NCBI GenBank assembly: GCA_900770025.1
Contig: CAAGIW010000035.1
Location: 1-6,109, forward strand
DNA: 6,109 nucleotides
Origin: an uncultured Prevotella sp.
GTDB taxonomy: Bacteria > Bacteroidota > Bacteroidia > Bacteroidales > Bacteroidaceae
Direction: 5' to 3'
Part shown: in pieces, positions 1 to 5,875 of the stretch
How positions within the stretch are numbered: position 1 is the first letter of the stretch
Layout: every line of letters starts with the position of its first letter
The notes under the pieces: generated by a model
What the model was told of the DNA's origin: nothing
What the model saw: the letters and a program-made list of their open reading frames with translations, nothing else
The model's database searches: none
Program-made: the position numbers and the translations under genes

Positions 1-2
1 AA

Positions 3-182
3 ACGAACAAGACCCTGTATGTCATCGAACTGAAGATGAACAAGAGCGCCGAGGCGGCCATGAAACAGATAAACCTCAAGAACTACGCCGCCAAATTCTC
101 CCTCTGCCACCTGCCTGTCACGAGGATAGGCCTCTGCTTCGATGCCGAGCGGCGCACCATCGCCGACTGGAAGATAGAATAG
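3..182 (+). CDS. C-terminal fragment of a PD-(D/E)XK nuclease-like protein (AAA-ATPase-like / PDDEXK_9 type)
   Basis: Only the last 59 codons are in the window; the frame is open from the left edge to a TAG stop. The fragment reads YVIELKMN near its start, which fits the beta-strand carrying the E-x-K half of a PD-(D/E)XK nuclease active site (Glu9 and Lys11 of the fragment). AMKQINLKNYA follows, matching the helix with a conserved Gln, and the end is a strand plus RTIADWKIE. This pattern is typical of the C-terminal domain (PF08011-like) of Bacteroidetes proteins that begin with an AAA-ATPase-like domain, which occur in many copies per genome and whose role is not established. The ATPase part would lie upstream and is not visible. 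The family call rests on remembered motif resemblance. A hairpin and a 22-base repeat array begin within about 55 bases of the stop. Confidence 0.72.
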   Translation, partial: TNKTLYVIELKMNKSAEAAMKQINLKNYAAKFSLCHLPVTRIGLCFDAERRTIADWKIE

Positions 183-214
183 ACTTTTGTGTTATCATTA
201 GCACCATTCGTTCC

Positions 215-229
215 GACCCTAAAAGGGTC
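215..229 (+). terminator. Short hairpin after the nuclease-like gene, possible terminator
   Basis: GACCCT (215-220) and AGGGTC (224-229) form a perfect 6-bp stem around an AAA loop, 32 bases after the stop codon of the upstream gene. There is no T-run after it, so it is a weak candidate for an intrinsic terminator. It could equally be the left boundary of the repeat region that starts four bases later. Confidence 0.35.
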
Positions 230-232
230 ACA

Positions 233-324
233 TTCTAAAATGGTGCGTTTTGCGTTCTAAAATGGTGCGTTTTGCGTTCTAAAACGGTGCGTTTTGCAAT
301 GCAAAATGGTGCGTTTTGCAAAAC
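233..324 (+). repeat. Array A: four 22-base tandem units with core TGGTGCG
   Basis: AAAA blocks start at 237, 259, 281 and 303, an exact 22-base period. Each unit is AAAA, a seven-base core, TTTTGC and a five-base spacer. The core is TGGTGCG in units 1, 2 and 4 and CGGTGCG in unit 3. Spacers are GTTCT, GTTCT and AATGC. After unit 4 the spacer is missing and TTTTGC abuts AAAAC, giving the palindrome GTTTTGCAAAAC (313-324). AAAA and TTTT of each unit can pair across the core, and unit 4 with its preceding GC makes a 6-bp stem (GCAAAA/TTTTGC) with a 7-base loop. There are no cas genes and the spacers are far too short for CRISPR. Array B at 5876-5967 has the same design with a different core. 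Function unknown. Confidence 0.9.
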
Positions 325-338
325 ACCACGCAGACATT

Positions 339-363
339 GCTGCGCAGCGAGGTGCAAGGCACC
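339..363. other. Palindrome plus hairpin just after array A
   Basis: GCTGCGCAGC (339-348) is a perfect 10-base palindrome. It is followed two bases later by GGTGC (351-355), AAG, GCACC (359-363), a 5-bp hairpin. The octamer GCGCAGCG (342-349) also occurs in the hairpin near array B (5780-5787). There is no T-run, so a terminator is unlikely. The role is unknown. Confidence 0.5.
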
Positions 364-462
364 AGGTTTACAGTACATGCCCATGCTGCCGGAAACAGCA
401 AAAAAACGCGGAAAGAGGTACATTATTCGCCGTCACAGGTGCCGTTTCTCATGGATTTTGCC

Positions 463-470
463 TAAATTTG
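463..470 (+). promoter_or_regulatory. Bacteroidetes -7 promoter element of trpS
   Basis: TAAATTTG matches the Bacteroidetes housekeeping sigma -7 consensus TAnnTTTG exactly and lies 47 bases before the chosen trpS start, predicting a leader of roughly 40 bases. I see no good TTTG -33 element at the usual distance. The assignment rests on the -7 motif and its position. Confidence 0.6.
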
Positions 471-517
471 CAGACACATTATTATATATAGGAAGAAATA
501 AACTGAAAAAGGCAAAC

Positions 518-1600
518 ATGGGAAAGATTATACTTACCGGCGACCGCCCCACCGGAAAACTGCATCTGGGGCACTATGTGGGCTCACTGAAGCGCAGAGT
601 GGCGCTGCAGAACGAGGGCAACTTTGACAAGATGTTTGTGTTCATGGCCGACGTACAGGCACTGACCGACAATGCCGACAACCCTGAAAAGATACGTGAG
701 AACCTGATAGAGGTGGCGCTCGACTACCTGGCTGCCGGTCTGGATCCCGAAAAATGCACGCTCTTTGTGCAGAGCCAGATACCAGAACTGGCCGAACTGA
801 CCACCTATCTGATGAACCTGATCACCGTGTCGCGCGTGCAGCGCAACCCAACGGTGAAGACCGAGATAAAGATGCGCAACTTTGAGGCCAACATCCCCTT
901 GGGTTTCTTCTGCTATCCCGTGAGTCAGGCGGCCGACATCACCCTGTTCAAGGCCACCACAGTGCCCGCCGGAGAAGACCAGGAGCCAATGCTTGAGGTG
1001 ACACGCGAACTGGTGCGACGCTTCAACCAGATATATGCTCCCGTGTTGGTGGAGCCCGACATCATGCTGCCCGAGAACGCCACGGCACGCCGACTGCCCG
1101 GTACCGACGGCAAGGAGAAGATGAGCAAGAGCTTGGGCAACTGCATCTATCTGAGCGACAGTGCCGACGATGTGTGGCAGAAGGTGCGCTCGATGTACAC
1201 CGACCCCGACCATCTGAGGGTGGACGACCCGGGCAAGGTGGAGGGAAATGCAGTGTTCACCTATTTGGATGCCTTCTGCACGGATGCCCATTTTGCGCAG
1301 TACTGGCCCGACTACCAGAACTTGGACGAACTGAAAGACCACTATCGCCGCGGAGGACTGGGCGACATGAAGTGCAAGAAGTTCCTGAACAGCATCCTCA
1401 ACGAGATGCTGGAACCCATGCGCCAGCGCCGACAGGAACTGCAGAAGGATATTCCCGAGATATTCAACATACTGAAAAAGGGTACGGAAAAGGCGCGCGA
1501 GACAGCGGCACAAACCATGGACGAGGTGCGCAAGGCCATGCGGATAGACTATTTCAACGACACAGATTTGATAAACAGTCAGGCAGAGAAATACAGATAA
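518..1600 (+). CDS. trpS: Tryptophanyl-tRNA synthetase
   Basis: This cytoplasmic class Ic aminoacyl-tRNA synthetase charges tRNA-Trp with tryptophan using ATP. The product is 360 aa. The ATP-binding HIGH-type signature is in PTGKLHLGHYVG (residues 11-22, HLGH at 16-19). GEDQEP (152-157) is the GxDQ segment of the TrpRS catalytic domain. KMSKS is exact at 201-205, followed by LGN. The C-terminal part (about 210-360) is the anticodon-binding helical region. The frame is open upstream to 272, but I start at ATG 518: the protein then begins MGKIILTGDRPTG, as bacterial TrpRS does, while the upstream codons read through array A and the promoter. The length is somewhat above the common 330 aa but fits Bacteroidales TrpRS from memory. 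It appears monocistronic, with its own promoter at 463-470 and a hairpin at 1629-1657. There is no strong Shine-Dalgarno, only a weak AAAAAGG, which is normal in this phylum. Confidence 0.97.
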   Translation: MGKIILTGDRPTGKLHLGHYVGSLKRRVALQNEGNFDKMFVFMADVQALTDNADNPEKIRENLIEVALDYLAAGLDPEKCTLFVQSQIPELAELTTYLMNLITVSRVQRNPTVKTEIKMRNFEANIPLGFFCYPVSQAADITLFKATTVPAGEDQEPMLEVTRELVRRFNQIYAPVLVEPDIMLPENATARRLPGTDGKEKMSKSLGNCIYLSDSADDVWQKVRSMYTDPDHLRVDDPGKVEGNAVFTYLDAFCTDAHFAQYWPDYQNLDELKDHYRRGGLGDMKCKKFLNSILNEMLEPMRQRRQELQKDIPEIFNILKKGTEKARETAAQTMDEVRKAMRIDYFNDTDLINSQAEKYR

Positions 1601-1628
1601 CCGCTGACATGGATGCGGAAACATTGCG

Positions 1629-1657
1629 GATGCCCAGGCCCAAACGGTCTGGGCATC
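1629..1657 (+). terminator. Hairpin after trpS, probable terminator
   Basis: GATGCCCAG (1629-1637) pairs perfectly with CTGGGCATC (1649-1657). The stem extends inward with G-T, C-G and C-G pairs to a 12-bp stem and a 5-base loop (CAAAC). It starts 28 bases after the trpS stop. A clear U-tract is missing, so termination is inferred from position and stem strength. Confidence 0.55.
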
Positions 1658-1757
1658 TGTGCTTGATGGCGGCATTCCACGACTGTTGGCACACGATTTT
1701 TTCTGCAATCGGCCAAATTCTGCACTATTCAGAACAAGAGTTTCACACACTTTTTCG

Positions 1758-1765
1758 TATCTTTG
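1758..1765 (+). promoter_or_regulatory. -7 promoter element of the phosphoesterase/barrel operon
   Basis: TATCTTTG matches TAnnTTTG and is followed by GCAGG, the same local context as at gyrB (TATCTTTGCA). It predicts transcription from about 1772 and a leader of about 150 bases, long compared with trpS and gyrB. No convincing -33 TTTG is visible. Confidence 0.55.
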
Positions 1766-1790
1766 CAGGAACGGATGCCGCAGTATTCTG

Positions 1791-1833
1791 CATGAATCCC
1801 ACATCATTTCACATGAAATCCCACACCATTTCA
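1791..1833 (+). repeat. Two-copy 21/22-base direct repeat in the operon leader
   Basis: The copies at 1791-1811 and 1812-1833 share CATGAA, then (A)TCCCACAyCATTTCA, differing by one inserted A and one T/C change. The start of a third copy (TCTGAATT) follows. The junction ATTTCA-CA-TGAAAT is also an inverted repeat. It lies in the predicted 5' leader of the phosphoesterase gene. Its significance is unknown. Confidence 0.6.
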
Positions 1834-1921
1834 TCTGAATTATGCAGGAAATGACTGTGGAAACCGACTGAGGAGAACTGCAAAACCCGCCAATAACCAA
1901 ACCAAAACTGCCGTGTATCGA

Positions 1922-2722
1922 ATGAAAAATACCTTTTGTCTGCTTCTCGTACTGACGCTCTGCTCGTGCGGCAAGGTGTTCCAATACCATCCCTACGACG
2001 TGCGCATCAGCGGAGAAAACCATATCAACGCCACCAACATGGAGCGCATCGAGCGCGAATGTTTGGGGAAAACAGAGATAAGAGTGGCCGTGATAAGCGA
2101 CTCGCACGGGTGGCTCACCTCGCTGAAAAAGGCCATCAGCCACATCAACAACCGCAACGACATCGACTTTGTCATCCACTGTGGCGACCTGAGCGACTGC
2201 GCCACCACCAAGGAATTTACGGCCAGTCGCGATGCCTTGCTGCAACTGCAGCGGCCATGGGTGGCACTGATTGGCAACCATGACTTCTTAGGCACGGGCG
2301 ACGAGGCCTATGACTACATCTTCGGAGAGGTGGATTTCAGTTTCATCGCCGGTCGCACCAAGTTCATCTGCCTGAATACCAACGCCACGGAGTATGACTA
2401 CATAGCCGCAGTGCCCAACTTCGACTTCATGGAAAACGAGATAACTAACCGCGATGCAGAGTATGACCACAGCGTGGTGGTGATGCATGCAGCCCCCTAC
2501 AGCGACCAGTTCAACAACAACGTGGCCAAGTCGTTCGGGCATTATTTAGCGTTTTTCAAGCAGTTGCACTGCGTTATCTACGGCCATGAACACCGTTTGG
2601 AACAGCAAGACATCTATCACAACGGTCTGATTTTCTATGGTATGGACACCACCGAACACAACAATTACGCCATATTCACCTTCAACCAAACAGGCTACAC
2701 CCATGAAACAGTTTATTTTTAG
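1922..2722 (+). CDS. Calcineurin-like metallophosphoesterase lipoprotein
   Basis: The product is 266 aa. Residues 1-16 are a lipoprotein signal: MKN, a hydrophobic stretch, then lipobox L13-C14-S15-C16 with Cys16 as the acylated residue. The mature protein should be anchored in the cell envelope on the periplasmic side or surface; the residues after Cys (GKVFQ) lack the acidic surface-export signal known in Bacteroidetes. The metal-binding motifs of the calcineurin-like phosphoesterase fold follow in order: D60-S-H62, G88-D89-x-x-D92, G118-N-H-D121, H189 in VVMH, and GHEH (221-224). A full two-metal site is present, so activity is likely. The substrate (phosphomonoester, phosphodiester or nucleotide) cannot be read from the sequence. 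I prefer ATG 1922 to GTG 1913 because it puts the Lys-rich n-region at the very start. The last 20 bases overlap the next gene, implying an operon and translational coupling. Confidence 0.9.
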   Translation: MKNTFCLLLVLTLCSCGKVFQYHPYDVRISGENHINATNMERIERECLGKTEIRVAVISDSHGWLTSLKKAISHINNRNDIDFVIHCGDLSDCATTKEFTASRDALLQLQRPWVALIGNHDFLGTGDEAYDYIFGEVDFSFIAGRTKFICLNTNATEYDYIAAVPNFDFMENEITNRDAEYDHSVVVMHAAPYSDQFNNNVAKSFGHYLAFFKQLHCVIYGHEHRLEQQDIYHNGLIFYGMDTTEHNNYAIFTFNQTGYTHETVYF

Positions 2723-3404
2723 CATCGTGCTGGGCTGCCTGATGCAGCTAACGGCACAGAAGGCCGTGGCGCAAGAACAGGTGATCATGGCGCAAACACA
2801 GACAGCCGATGAGGAACAGGCCGCCGACACCGTCATCTCTCGCTACGACAGACGCATCCACCGTATGCGCAAACACTGGGAATCGCTCATCCCCACCCAG
2901 AGCATCATACAGTATGCCGGCAACATGGGACTGATTTCCATTGGCATGGGATGGGACTATGGCAAGCATCGGCAGTGGGAAACCGACCTGCTGATAGGCT
3001 ATCTGCCCAAGTTTCAGAGCAGGCGGGGCAAGCTAACCATGACGCTGAAGGGCACTTTCATACCATGGAACGTGTCGCTTCCGCGCGACTTCTTCCTTGA
3101 ACCGCTGACCTGCGGACTGTATATCAACACGGTGTATGGGCACGAGTTCTGGAGCCGGCAGCCCGGTCGCTACCCCGACAAATACTATGAGGCCCTGTCC
3201 ACCAAGGCCCGTATCAATGTGTTTTTGGGTCAGCGCATCGGTGTATATGTGCCCCACTCGCGCAGAAAGTTTGTGAAAGAGATACGACTGTTCTACGAAG
3301 TGAGCACCTGCGACCTGTATATCCGCTCCATGATACAGGATTCCGACGTGAAGCTCTGGGACATTCTGGGCCTCTCCTTGGGCATGAAGTTCCAGTTGTT
3401 CTAA
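2703..3404 (+). CDS. Predicted outer-membrane beta-barrel protein of unknown function
   Basis: The product is 233 aa. Residues 1-24 are a Sec signal peptide (MKQF, hydrophobic core, cleavage likely after AVAQ). After a Gln/Ala/Glu-rich linker and RYDRRIHRMRKHWESLIP (47-64), the rest is short alternating strands rich in Gly and aromatics, such as MGLISIGMGWDYG, WETDLLIGYLP, KLTMTLKGTFIPW and IRLFYEVSTCDLYI. It ends LSLGMKFQLF with a C-terminal Phe, the usual signal for barrel insertion by BamA. The size allows an eight- to ten-strand barrel. I recall similar hypothetical proteins in Bacteroides and Prevotella but no assigned function. Its ATG lies inside the phosphoesterase gene (20-base overlap, different frame), so the two are probably co-translated, suggesting a shared envelope role. 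No upstream Shine-Dalgarno is visible. Confidence 0.85.
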   Translation: MKQFIFSIVLGCLMQLTAQKAVAQEQVIMAQTQTADEEQAADTVISRYDRRIHRMRKHWESLIPTQSIIQYAGNMGLISIGMGWDYGKHRQWETDLLIGYLPKFQSRRGKLTMTLKGTFIPWNVSLPRDFFLEPLTCGLYINTVYGHEFWSRQPGRYPDKYYEALSTKARINVFLGQRIGVYVPHSRRKFVKEIRLFYEVSTCDLYIRSMIQDSDVKLWDILGLSLGMKFQLF

Positions 3405-3490
3405 CCGCTTCGGTCTCTCCATCCTCTCACTTTCCGCCTGTGGCCACGGTCTTCTGTCCACAAGCGTCCTGTTTGTCAGCTTCCAAAAAC

Positions 3491-3543
3491 GACAGAACCG
3501 GTATTCTCTGCCCAAACATTTGCAGAAGAATACCGGTTCTGTC
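3491..3543 (-). terminator. Strong intrinsic terminator of gyrB, between convergent genes
   Basis: GACAGAACCGGTATTCT (3491-3507) pairs without mismatch with 3527-3543, a 17-bp stem. An A bulge, then CTGC (3508-3511) with GCAG (3522-3525), extends it to a 10-base loop. Read on the minus strand, the stem ends 15 bases after the gyrB stop and is followed by GTTTTTGG, a U-tract. On the plus strand no T-run follows, but the stem could still stop transcripts arriving from the barrel gene, which ends 86 bases before it. Confidence 0.88.
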
Positions 3544-3558
3544 TGTTGTCAGATGCCT

Positions 3559-5532
3559 CTATGCGTCGATGTTGGCATAGGTGGCATGTTTCTCGATAAA
3601 CTCGCGTCGGGGCTCCACATCGTCGCCCATCAGCATGGAGAATATCTCGTCGGCCTCGGCCGCATTCTCTATAGTCACCTGCTTCAGCAGTCGTGTTTCG
3701 GGGTTCATGGTGGTTTCCCAAAGCTGTTCGGGGTTCATTTCTCCCAAACCTTTGTAGCGCTGTGTGTGCAGACTCTTGCCGTCTTCCACGCCGCCTCCCC
3801 ACTTGTCGAGGAAGGCCTGGCGCTGCTGGTCGGTGTAGCAATACTCCCTTGCCTTGTTCTTATAGGTGCAGAGATACAGGGGCGGGTTGGCAATGTAGAG
3901 GTGTCCCTCCTGTATCACCTTGGGCATGAAGCGGTAGAAGAGTGTCATGATGAGCGTGTCGATGTGCGAACCATCGACATCGGCGTCGGTCATAATGATG
4001 ATTTTGTCGTAGCGCAGCTTGTCTATGTTGGCCTCCTTGTCATCCTCTCCGTTCACGCCAAAGCGCACTCCGATGCTCTGGATGATGTTCATCACGCTCT
4101 CGCTCTCAAACACCTTGTGCCACATCACCTTCTCCACGTTCAGTATCTTGCCTCGCAGGGGCAGGATGGCCTGTGTATATCGGTCGCGTCCCTGCTTGGC
4201 AGAACCGCCTGCCGAGTCGCCCTCCACAAGGAATATCTCGCACTGCTTGGGGTCTTTGTTAGAGCAGTCGGCCAGCTTTCCGGGCAGTCCGCCGCCCGTC
4301 ATGGGGTTCTTGCGCTGCACACTCTCGCGGGCCTTGCGTGCGGCGATGCGTGCCGTGGCAGCCAGAATCACCTTGTCGCATATCTGCTTGGCCTCCTTGG
4401 GATGCTCCTCCAAGTAGTAGGCCAGCGCCTCGCCCACGGCCTGCTGCACGGCTCCGGCCACCTCGCTGTTGCCCAGCTTAGTCTTTGTCTGTCCCTCAAA
4501 CTGGGGTTCGGCCACCTTGATGGATATCACTGCGGTGAGTCCCTCGCGGAAGTCTTCTCCGGCAATCTCTATCTTGGCCTTCTCAATCTGCTTGCTGATG
4601 GCGGGATCATTGTCGGCATACTTCTTCAGGGTGCGGGTGAGCGCCATTCTGAAGCCCACCAAATGGGTGCCGCCCTCGATGGTATTGATGTTGTTTACGT
4701 ATGAGTGTATGTTCTCGTTGTAGTCGGTGTTATACATCACAGCCACCTCGATGGGGATGCCCTGCTTCTCGGTCTTCAGATAGATCACGTCGTCAAACAG
4801 GTGGGTGCGGTGCCTGTCCACGTAGCGCACAAACTCCTTCAGTCCCTCCTTGGCGTGGAATACCTCCTGCTTGGTGTTGCCCTCTTCATCGGGGCGCAGG
4901 TCGGTCAGGGTGATGGTGATGCCGGCATTGAGGTATGCCAGCTCGCGCATACGCTTGGCAATGATGTCGTATTTGTATTCCGTGGTGGTGAAGATGGAGC
5001 CATCGGGCCAGAATTGCTGGCGCGTGCCGCGCAGTTCTGTCTCGCCAACCACCTTTACAGAGTAGAGGGGCTTGCCCTTTTCGTATTCCTGCTGGTAGAT
5101 TTTTCCGTCGCGGAACACCTGCGAGAGCATACGGGTGGAAAGGGCGTTCACACAACTCACGCCCACTCCGTGCAGACCGCCGCTGACCTTATAGGAGCCT
5201 TTGTCGAACTTTCCGCCGGCATGGAGCACTGTCATCACCACTTCGAGCGCCGACTTGTGCAGTTTGGCGTGCTCGTCCACGGGGATGCCTCGGCCGTTGT
5301 CCTGCACGGTGATGGAGTTGTCGGTGTTGATGGTCACTTCGATGTGCGTGCAATAGCCCGCCATTGCCTCGTCGATAGAGTTGTCAACGGTCTCGTTCAC
5401 CAAGTGATGCAGACCCTTTTCGCTGATGTCTCCAATATACATTGCGGGGCGCTTGCGCACTGCCTCCAGTCCTTCAAGCACCTGGATGTTACTCGCTGAA
5501 TAATTACTATCCTTGATAATGTCTTCTGCCAT
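3559..5532 (-). CDS. gyrB: DNA gyrase subunit B
   Basis: This is the ATPase subunit of the type IIA topoisomerase that introduces negative supercoils; it works with GyrA as an A2B2 tetramer on the nucleoid. The product is 657 aa. The GHKL ATPase domain shows N46-E47-TVD-N51 (catalytic Glu47, Mg-binding Asn51), D78-NGRGIP, and the ATP-lid segment SGGLHGVGVSCVNALS (117-132). The transducer domain carries QTKTKLGN (348-355), with the ATP-contacting lysine at 350 or 352. The TOPRIM domain has EGDSAGG (437-443) and D516-A-D518-V-D520-G. The C-terminal part includes QRYKGLGEMN (591-600) and ends YANIDA. The length suits a GyrB without the extra insertion of E. coli GyrB. ParE is the alternative, but EGDSAGGSAKQGRDR, QRYKGLGEMNPEQLWETTMNP and overall resemblance to Bacteroides GyrB favour gyrase. 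The start at ATG 5530-5532 leaves about a 15-residue lead before IQVLEGLEAVRKRP, as usual. It is transcribed alone, towards the barrel gene. Confidence 0.97.
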   Translation of the reverse strand: MAEDIIKDSNYSASNIQVLEGLEAVRKRPAMYIGDISEKGLHHLVNETVDNSIDEAMAGYCTHIEVTINTDNSITVQDNGRGIPVDEHAKLHKSALEVVMTVLHAGGKFDKGSYKVSGGLHGVGVSCVNALSTRMLSQVFRDGKIYQQEYEKGKPLYSVKVVGETELRGTRQQFWPDGSIFTTTEYKYDIIAKRMRELAYLNAGITITLTDLRPDEEGNTKQEVFHAKEGLKEFVRYVDRHRTHLFDDVIYLKTEKQGIPIEVAVMYNTDYNENIHSYVNNINTIEGGTHLVGFRMALTRTLKKYADNDPAISKQIEKAKIEIAGEDFREGLTAVISIKVAEPQFEGQTKTKLGNSEVAGAVQQAVGEALAYYLEEHPKEAKQICDKVILAATARIAARKARESVQRKNPMTGGGLPGKLADCSNKDPKQCEIFLVEGDSAGGSAKQGRDRYTQAILPLRGKILNVEKVMWHKVFESESVMNIIQSIGVRFGVNGEDDKEANIDKLRYDKIIIMTDADVDGSHIDTLIMTLFYRFMPKVIQEGHLYIANPPLYLCTYKNKAREYCYTDQQRQAFLDKWGGGVEDGKSLHTQRYKGLGEMNPEQLWETTMNPETRLLKQVTIENAAEADEIFSMLMGDDVEPRREFIEKHATYANIDA

Positions 5533-5569
5533 GTTTCCGATTGTTTTCAGAGGGGTTCAATAATGTTTG

Positions 5570-5577
5570 CAAAGATA
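5570..5577 (-). promoter_or_regulatory. -7 promoter element of gyrB
   Basis: On the minus strand the motif is TATCTTTG, an exact TAnnTTTG match followed by CAAAC. It lies 37 bases before the gyrB ATG and predicts a leader of about 30 bases. The upstream side is T-rich (GTTTA at 5598-5594 is a possible but badly spaced -33 element). Its identity to the TATCTTTGCA at 1758-1767 supports both calls. Confidence 0.65.
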
Positions 5578-5632
5578 GTAAAAATAAACGACTTAAACGA
5601 TTTCTTCGCCATATTTTATGAGGCATCGAACG

Positions 5633-5768
5633 CTTTTTTTACGATAGAATGGATTCCTGTTTTCTTGATTATCCCGCACTGAAAGCGCAGAAGTGCATAT
5701 CCTTTTTTGCGAGAGCATGGCTTTCTGTCTTCTTGATTATCCCGCGCTGAAAGCGCAAAAGTGCACAG
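5633..5768 (+). repeat. 68-base direct tandem duplication upstream of gyrB
   Basis: Copy 1 is 5633-5700 and copy 2 is 5701-5768, directly adjacent, with 57 of 68 positions identical (about 84%) by hand alignment and no gaps. The best-conserved block is TCTTGATTATCCCGC, then CTGAAAGCGCA and AAGTGCA. Each copy holds a small hairpin: GCGCT-GAA-AGCGC (5744-5756) is perfect in copy 2, while copy 1 (5676-5688) has GCACT and one mismatch. Each copy starts with a run of six or seven T. It is too diverged to be a recent duplication. Function unknown. Confidence 0.85.
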
Positions 5769-5797
5769 CCCAAGGCAGAGCGCAGCGGCGCCTTGGG
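5769..5797 (+). other. GC-rich hairpin abutting the 68-base duplication
   Basis: CCCAAGGC (5769-5776) pairs perfectly with GCCTTGGG (5790-5797), leaving a 13-base loop that contains GCGCAGCG. An alternative inner pairing, GCGC (5780-5783) with GCGC (5788-5791), would compete. It begins at the very base after the 68-base repeat ends. There is no T-run on either side and no gene points into it, so terminator function is not supported. Confidence 0.6.
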
Positions 5798-5875
5798 TGA
5801 CTGATTATGAGAGGATAATGTGCTTTCTTGGACTATATTGAAGGCTTATCAAATTCCAAAGCAAATTGGGGTGAT

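Larger units (their letters stand above)
183..517. other. Intergenic region with array A and the trpS promoter
   Basis: This 335-base gap separates the nuclease-like gene from trpS. In order it holds an inverted copy of the array core (GCACCATT, 201-208), a hairpin (215-229), the four-unit 22-base array (233-324), a perfect palindrome GCTGCGCAGC (339-348), a short hairpin GGTGC-AAG-GCACC (351-363), and a Bacteroidetes -7 promoter motif (463-470). Frames stay open across the array on both strands, but they are translations of the repeat, and a 22-base period shifts frame at every unit. No gene is supported here. Confidence 0.8.
1601..1921. other. Intergenic region between trpS and the phosphoesterase operon
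   Basis: This 321-base gap holds the trpS hairpin (1629-1657), a -7 promoter motif (1758-1765), and a roughly 150-base leader for the downstream operon that includes a two-copy short repeat (1791-1833). A 20-codon frame, ATG 1792 to TGA 1854 (MNPTSFHMKSHT...), is open in the leader, but it is made mostly of that repeat and has no visible support as a gene. Confidence 0.75.

Noticed and set aside
233..324. Arrays A and B as CRISPR
   Set aside because: Unit length is 22 with only five variable spacer bases, there are just four units, and no cas genes are in the window.
3..324. Insertion sequence at the left edge
   Set aside because: No transposase motif is seen in the fragment, and no terminal inverted repeats or target duplication can be matched inside the window.
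272..517. 82-codon N-terminal extension of trpS
   Set aside because: The codons translate array A, the hairpin and the promoter. Normal TrpRS begins right at ATG 518, and the extension has no domain character.
584..2281. 565-codon open frame on the minus strand opposite trpS and the phosphoesterase gene
   Set aside because: It is antisense to two well-supported genes, crosses their intergenic region, and its translation (rich in His, Val, Gln and Leu, with no family motifs) is typical of a shadow frame in GC-rich coding DNA.
3520..4704. 394-codon plus-strand frame, with another at 4705-5499, opposite gyrB
   Set aside because: Both are mirror frames of gyrB, which has complete GHKL and TOPRIM motifs. 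The translations are Leu/Val/His-rich without domains, and the first would have to start inside the gyrB terminator.
5801..5850. Possible third degenerate copy of the 68-base repeat (CTTTCTTGGACTAT...)
   Set aside because: Only a short TTTCTTG-like match is shared, at the wrong spacing (95 rather than 68 bases).
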